Shown here: positions 60,129-64,000 of the stretch, piece by piece
Numbering within the stretch: position 1 is the stretch's first letter
Layout of the letters: the number at the start of each line of letters is the position of its first letter
The notes under the pieces: model-generated
Databases searched by the model: none
The model's input: only the letters and a program-made list of their open reading frames with translations
Told to the model about the DNA's origin: nothing
Program-made: the position numbers and the translations under genes
Origin: Nitrospinaceae bacterium
GTDB lineage: Bacteria; Nitrospinota; Nitrospinia; Nitrospinales; VA-1
DNA length: 64,000 nucleotides
Direction of reading: 5' to 3'
Assembly (NCBI GenBank): GCA_021604505.1
Contig: BQJC01000003.1
Coordinates: 372,001 to 436,000 of the forward strand

Positions 60129-60716
60129 ATGAAACTGTTACGATCGCTCTACGACTGGGTCCTGCACTTGGCCGCAACGCCCTACGCCGTTCCGGCCCTG
60201 TTTGCCGTTTCGTTCATCGAATCTTCGTTCTTCCCAATTCCTCCGGACGTTTTACTCATCGCCATGACCGTTGCTGTTCCTGCACTGTGGTTTCGCTATG
60301 CTTTATTATGCACCTCCGCTTCAGTACTGGGCGGCATATTTGGATACATTATTGGCTGGAAGTTCATGGACGTCATTGGTTACCAAATTCTGGACTTTTA
60401 CCACTTGCAGAATAAGTTCGATAAAATTGGAGTGGTATATCAGGAGTATGAAGCCTGGGCGGTTGCTGGCTCTGGTTTCACACCGATTCCCTACAAACTG
60501 TTCACCCTGGCCGCGGGTGCATTTAAAATTGATTTACCGACGTTCGTATTGGCATCGGCAATCGGACGAGCGGCCCGGTTTTTCCTGGTCGGTTATCTGA
60601 TCTATAAATTTGGACCCACCGTCAAAGAATGGATCGAAAAATATTTTGGCTGGTTCAGTCTGTTTTTTTTCATTTCACTTTTTCTTGGATTTTATCTGTT
60701 AAAGTTTGTACTTTGA
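60129..60716 (+). CDS. YqaA/DedA-like (VTT domain) membrane protein
   Basis: 195 aa with four to five hydrophobic segments. FAVSFIESSFFPIPPDVLLI and AGSGFTPIPYKLFTLAAGAF are the two re-entrant-loop motifs of the VTT/SNARE-associated family, YqaA subgroup. Family members flip or scramble phospholipids or undecaprenyl phosphate; the role here is inferred. It starts 35 bp after priA and is followed 18 bp later by cutA. Confidence 0.88.
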   Translation: MKLLRSLYDWVLHLAATPYAVPALFAVSFIESSFFPIPPDVLLIAMTVAVPALWFRYALLCTSASVLGGIFGYIIGWKFMDVIGYQILDFYHLQNKFDKIGVVYQEYEAWAVAGSGFTPIPYKLFTLAAGAFKIDLPTFVLASAIGRAARFFLVGYLIYKFGPTVKEWIEKYFGWFSLFFFISLFLGFYLLKFVL

Positions 60717-60734
60717 GAGCGGGAGGGTTCGCAC

Positions 60735-61052
60735 ATGGAACAACACATCGTAATCTTTGTCACCGCCGGGTCGGCGGAAGAAGCCGGGAAACTCAGCCGC
60801 GGCCTGGTCGAAGCAAAACTGGCTTTCTGCGTCAACGCCCTGCCGAGAATCAAGTCCACGTATTACTGGGAAGATAAACTCTGCGTCGACGAAGAAATTC
60901 TTCTCATCATCAAAACCCGGTCCGAAAAGTTCGAGGCGCTGGAAGCCTGGGTGCGCAAAAATCACAGCTACTCCGTTCCCGAAGTCATCGCCATCCCCAT
61001 CATCAAGGGATCAGAGCCCTATCTCAAAAGCATTGACGACTGGGTTTCCTGA
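60735..61052 (+). CDS. cutA: Divalent cation tolerance protein CutA
   Basis: 105 aa, normal length. The family core is present: VIFVTAGSAEEAGKLSRGLV, LAFCVNALPRIKSTYYWE, EEILLIIKTRSEKFEALEAW and HSYSVPEVIAIPII. CutA forms very stable trimers of PII-like fold and was linked with copper tolerance in E. coli; its exact role is unsettled. Start ATG 60735 follows GGGAGGG. Confidence 0.94.
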   Translation: MEQHIVIFVTAGSAEEAGKLSRGLVEAKLAFCVNALPRIKSTYYWEDKLCVDEEILLIIKTRSEKFEALEAWVRKNHSYSVPEVIAIPIIKGSEPYLKSIDDWVS

Positions 61053-61135
61053 CCGTTCACTTTTCATTGAACCGTTCGCGGCAAACAAGTATCCTGATTA
61101 AATAAGGGGATTCATCCACTCACAGGGCCGCGCCG

Positions 61136-62101
61136 ATGAGCCACATAAAAATTTCCAAAGGCTGGGAAATCTCCGGCAACCTGGCAACACCGGAGTCCAT
61201 CTATATGCGCCGCCGTGAATTTTTAAAAGGCACCGCCCTGACTTCCCTTGCAACCGCGGCTCTACTCACCGGATGCACGACACGCCCACACGAACCCGAT
61301 GCAGAAATTGCCCTCAGCGAGATCGAGAAACAAATCTACCCCGCCAAACGCAATGAAGCCTTCCAACTCGACCGGCCACTGACCTCCGAAACCATCGCCG
61401 CCTCCTACAATAATTTTTACGAATTCACCAGCGTCAAGGAAGACGTCGTCGTCCACGCGCAGGCTTTGGCGAAACGTCCGTGGACCGTCGAAATTTCGGG
61501 TCTCGTCCGAAATCCAAAAACCTTCGATATCGACGACCTGTTAAAAACCATGCCGATGGAAGAGCGGCTGTACCGCCTGCGTTGCGTCGAAGCCTGGGCG
61601 ATGGCGGTGCCGTGGACCGGTTTTCCGCTGAAATCCCTGCTCGATCAAGTGGAACCTCTGTCCAAAGCCACCCACGTGAAGATGACCACGTTTTACAAAC
61701 CGTTCACCGCGCAGGGGCAGTTGGCCTTCTGGGAACCGTGGCCCTACATCGAAGGGTTGACCGTTCAAGAGGCCATGAACGATCTCACCTTCATGGCCGT
61801 CGGCATCTACGGGCACCCCCTGCCGAAACAGCACGGTGCCCCCCTCAGGCTGGTGGTGCCGTGGAAATACGGATTCAAGAGCATCAAATCCGTGATCAAA
61901 ATCGAACTGGTCGATTACCGTCCCGCAACCTTCTGGAACACCTTGCAAGGCCTGGAATACAGTTTCACCGCCAACGTCGATCCCAAAATTCCGCATCCCC
62001 GCTGGCCGCAGTCCAAGGAAAAAATGATCGGCACCAGCGAAGTGCGCCCCACCCTGCCTTACAACGGTTACGGCGCACACGTCGCCCACCTGTACACCTG
62101 A
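61136..62101 (+). CDS. msrP: Periplasmic methionine sulfoxide reductase MsrP (YedY)
   Basis: 321 aa. A twin-arginine signal (RRREFLKGTALTSLATAALL, residues 25-44) sends the folded molybdoenzyme to the periplasm; the pre-signal extension matches other MsrP proteins. The Mo-ligand Cys is in YRLRCVEAWAMAVPW, and HGAPLRLVVPWKYGFKSIKS is conserved. MsrP repairs oxidised methionines in envelope proteins using electrons from the haem protein MsrQ. No msrQ is adjacent; msrA follows instead, so the pair may repair cytosolic and periplasmic Met together. Confidence 0.94.
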   Translation: MSHIKISKGWEISGNLATPESIYMRRREFLKGTALTSLATAALLTGCTTRPHEPDAEIALSEIEKQIYPAKRNEAFQLDRPLTSETIAASYNNFYEFTSVKEDVVVHAQALAKRPWTVEISGLVRNPKTFDIDDLLKTMPMEERLYRLRCVEAWAMAVPWTGFPLKSLLDQVEPLSKATHVKMTTFYKPFTAQGQLAFWEPWPYIEGLTVQEAMNDLTFMAVGIYGHPLPKQHGAPLRLVVPWKYGFKSIKSVIKIELVDYRPATFWNTLQGLEYSFTANVDPKIPHPRWPQSKEKMIGTSEVRPTLPYNGYGAHVAHLYT

Positions 62102-62207
62102 CCGAATTAGGCATGCGAATAATCCCCTTAAATTTTGCATTTTGGCATTAACTCGCATACCATGATTTATTCACGCAACCGTTCTATTCTTGAGGAGCAA
62201 AATCATC

Positions 62208-62675
62208 ATGGAAACAGCCACTTTCGGCGCGGGATGTTTCTGGGGCGTGGAACTGGCCTTCAGTAAAATCGACGGGGTCACCGCCACCGCCGTGGGATAC
62301 ACAGGAGGCAGCGTACCCAACCCCACTTACGAGATGGTGTGCACCGGCCAATCCGGCCACGCGGAAGTCGTGCAGGTGGAATTCGACCCTTCCCGCGTAT
62401 CCTATGAGAAACTTCTGGATACATTGTGGAAAGTTCACGATCCGACCACCCTCAACCGGCAAGGGCCGGACATCGGCACGCAATACCGTTCCGCCATCTT
62501 TTTTCACAACCCGGCGCAGGAAACCGCCGCCAGAGAATCCGTGAAAAAACTCCAGCAGTCCGGACAATTTTCGAAAAATATTGTCACCGAGATCGTCCCT
62601 GCCACGCAGTTTTACCGGGCCGAAGATTACCATCAAAAATATCTCGAAAAACGCGGCATGGGAAGCTGTCACTGA
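62208..62675 (+). CDS. msrA: Peptide methionine sulfoxide reductase MsrA
   Basis: 155 aa from ATG 62208 (TGAGGAG upstream; TTG 62190 is possible). The catalytic GAGCFWGVE motif lies at the N-terminus, followed by [14 protein letters not shown] and [11 protein letters not shown], and the resolving Cys is probably in the tail GMGSCH. MsrA reduces the S-sulfoxide of free and bound methionine. No signal peptide, so it is cytosolic. 106 bp after msrP. Confidence 0.95.
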   Translation: METATFGAGCFWGVELAFSKIDGVTATAVGYTGGSVPNPTYEMVCTGQSGHAEVVQVEFDPSRVSYEKLLDTLWKVHDPTTLNRQGPDIGTQYRSAIFFHNPAQETAARESVKKLQQSGQFSKNIVTEIVPATQFYRAEDYHQKYLEKRGMGSCH

Positions 62676-62699
62676 TTAAATTTTTAAAGACCTTAAAAA

Positions 62700-63383
62700 A
62701 TGCAACGCGATTACGAAACCCTCAATCTCAAACCCGGCGCAACGTTTGATGAGATCAAACGGGCGTACAAAAAGCAGGCGATGGAATGGCATCCCGACCG
62801 CTTTCCAGCCGACAATGAAAAACAGCAAAAGCAGGCCACCAGAAAATTTCATCAGATCACCGAAGCCTACACCCGCCTTGAAACCTTGCACAGCAAGCGG
62901 AAAAACGGCCAATACGCCGACCAGCAACCGGATTATTCTTCCCGCGGTAGCGCACCGATGGGCGACGAAGGTAAATGGGAGGACTATGCCACGCCCAACG
63001 TGCCGCAATTCATCACCCGCACCTGGAGAAACGGCGACAAATACGAAGGCATGGGCATCGACGAAATGATGCACGGCCAGGGCATTTTCACTTTTGCCAA
63101 CGGCAGTGTGTACACCGGGCAATTCCGATCCGGTAATATGGAAGGGCAAGGCAAATACAATTTTGCCAACGGCGACGTTTACACCGGAGGCTTCATGAAT
63201 AATCAGTTCCACGGTCGCGGACAAATGATTTTCGCCGACGGCAGTAAGTATATGGGAAGTTTTTTTCAGGACCAGTTTCACGGTGAAGGTGTGTTCGTCA
63301 CCGCCCAGGGCAAAGTTCACGCCGGCCAGTGGGACTTCGGCAACCTCATGTCCGAATCCGGCCCGCCTTTCGGCAGGTATTAA
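62700..63383 (+). CDS. DnaJ-domain protein fused to MORN repeats
   Basis: 227 aa. A J-domain (residues 3-65) carries the HPD motif in QAMEWHPDRFP and would stimulate a DnaK ATPase. After a short linker come five or six MORN repeats (about 95-225: YEGMGIDEMMHGQGIFTFAN, YTGQFRSGNMEGQGKYNFAN, YTGGFMNNQFHGRGQMIFAD, YMGSFFQDQFHGEGVFVTAQ). MORN repeats often bind membranes or proteins. The fusion suggests a co-chaperone with its own targeting module. It starts 24 bp after msrA, possibly in one transcript with repair enzymes. Confidence 0.87.
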   Translation: MQRDYETLNLKPGATFDEIKRAYKKQAMEWHPDRFPADNEKQQKQATRKFHQITEAYTRLETLHSKRKNGQYADQQPDYSSRGSAPMGDEGKWEDYATPNVPQFITRTWRNGDKYEGMGIDEMMHGQGIFTFANGSVYTGQFRSGNMEGQGKYNFANGDVYTGGFMNNQFHGRGQMIFADGSKYMGSFFQDQFHGEGVFVTAQGKVHAGQWDFGNLMSESGPPFGRY

Positions 63384-63462
63384 ATTTTCACCTCACGAAT
63401 ACCTTCGGTCCGTATATCTCACCTATTGAATTAAAATAATCTGAGACTATTTTTTGAAACCC

Positions 63463-63535
63463 TCACCCCAGCCCTCTCCCAGAAGGAGAGGGAGAAACCC
63501 AACACGCCCCCTTCCGCGAAGGGGGTCGGGGGGAT
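63463..63535. repeat. REP-like double hairpin with CCCTCACC tract
   Basis: CCCTCTCC (63472-63479) pairs with GGAGAGGG (63485-63492), and CCCCCTT (63507-63513) pairs with AAGGGGG (63519-63525). The first hairpin, with the CCCTCACCCC just ahead of it, is the reverse-orientation counterpart of the element near 19842. It lies between two plus-strand genes. Confidence 0.55.
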
Positions 63536-63540
63536 TTTGA

Positions 63541-63792
63541 ATGTCTGACTGGCACCTCTACATGATCCGCACCAAAAGCGGCGCACTTTACACCGGCATC
63601 ACCCAGGATGTGGAACGGCGATTCGCCGAACATGAGGCGGGCGGAAAAAAGGCTGCCAAATACCTTCGAGGACGCGGCCCGCTAAAACTGGTGTTCCAGC
63701 AAAAAATCGGCACTCGGTCGGAGGCATTAAAAGCCGAGGCCGCTGTTAAGAAAATGCCGAAGGAGGAAAAGGAAGGGATGATGAGGGAGTAA
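63541..63792 (+). CDS. GIY-YIG nuclease-superfamily protein (UPF0213/YhbQ)
   Basis: 83 aa, the usual size. GIY-YIG landmarks: [20 protein letters not shown] with conserved Tyr residues and the Arg/His of [10 protein letters not shown], then [15 protein letters not shown]. YhbQ-type proteins are small, possibly nucleolytic proteins of unclear role. No obvious partner gene. Confidence 0.9.
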   Translation: MSDWHLYMIRTKSGALYTGITQDVERRFAEHEAGGKKAAKYLRGRGPLKLVFQQKIGTRSEALKAEAAVKKMPKEEKEGMMRE

Positions 63793-63923
63793 GATAATTC
63801 ATAAGCTGCTCTTTCTTGGTCCAATATATAAATTCATTTTAAATAGAGTTGAGGTAAGATGTGGCCTGACTTTCTGTATTTCAAAATAAGAAGTTTTTCA
63901 GATTATTCTTAGGAGGGTATCTC

Positions 63924-64000
63924 ATGTGGGATCTTCAAATGGATACTAGGCCAATAGAATTGGCTTTAAAAGTGTTTACTAATCCAAAAGATACTTTTAA
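63924..64000 (+). CDS. 5' end of a gene cut by the window edge, possibly Yip1-domain
   Basis: AGGAGGG 6 bp before ATG 63924 starts a frame open to the window end (MWDLQMDTRPIELALKVFTN...). The start pattern IELALKVFTNPKDTF resembles the beginning of Yip1-domain membrane proteins, but only 25 codons are visible. Confidence 0.5.
   Translation, partial: MWDLQMDTRPIELALKVFTNPKDTF

Overview
The window is a chromosomal stretch of a Gram-negative bacterium. It carries a complete tol-pal envelope operon, lipoproteins, many Sec and one Tat signal peptide, and a large set of periplasmic c-type cytochromes. The gene mix and protein style remind me of Nitrospinota (Nitrospina-like marine nitrite oxidisers). 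That placement rests on recollection and is not proven by anything in the sequence. I found no rRNA, tRNA, CRISPR array, insertion sequence or phage genes.

Layout. 1-15.9 kb is mostly housekeeping: the 3' part of recJ, an alkaline-ceramidase-like membrane protein, ychF, an orphan histidine kinase, a 2-hydroxyacid dehydrogenase, a B12-binding radical SAM protein, an ion-transport operon (MscS-like channel, soluble MgtE-N/CBS protein, MgtE, Na+/H+ antiporter), lapA, queE, mutY and a CDF metal exporter. 15.9-22.7 kb holds an unknown exported protein, two near-identical small genes in inverted orientation, a cupin, a deoxyhypusine-synthase-like enzyme, a Bcp peroxiredoxin, ispD and radA.

22.8-26.6 kb looks like one accessory unit. 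A strong promoter with nested dyads precedes a two-repeat His-rich exported protein, a small exported protein and a MerR-type regulator that has every signature of the CarH/LitR adenosylcobalamin photoreceptors. Two small 'YEx' proteins follow, then an RNA-like element resembling the 5' half of a cobalamin riboswitch, then an NAD(P)-binding protein. 26.7-34.1 kb is a periplasmic thiol peroxidase and the operon tolQ-tolR-tolA-like-tolB-pal, followed by a long coiled-coil exported protein in the usual cpoB position. efp, a methyltransferase and ettA come next.

37.6-43.7 kb is the most striking region: seven single-haem cytochromes c, one decayed cytochrome relic, a dihaem cytochrome c peroxidase and a DUF1264 protein, all on the minus strand. 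Five of the cytochromes form a family with an extra, invariant cysteine before and after the haem motif. 44-64 kb holds a third YEx protein, a DUF1566 protein, an anchored methyltransferase, a BASS transporter, a surface-sugar cluster (methyltransferase, NeuB, Wzx flippase), a radical SAM/SPASM-like enzyme, maf, a formylglycine-generating-enzyme-fold protein, a UMF1 transporter, a SurA-like isomerase, priA, cutA, msrP-msrA and a DnaJ-MORN fusion.

Taken together the region is rich in redox and oxidative-damage functions: three peroxidase types, MsrA/MsrP, MutY with an intact Nudix box, and many cytochromes. It is also rich in cobalamin-linked functions (CarH-like regulator, B12 radical SAM protein, possible B12 riboswitch). 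The best candidates for something undescribed are the cytochrome array with its extra Cys pair and the CarH-like locus with its unknown partner proteins.
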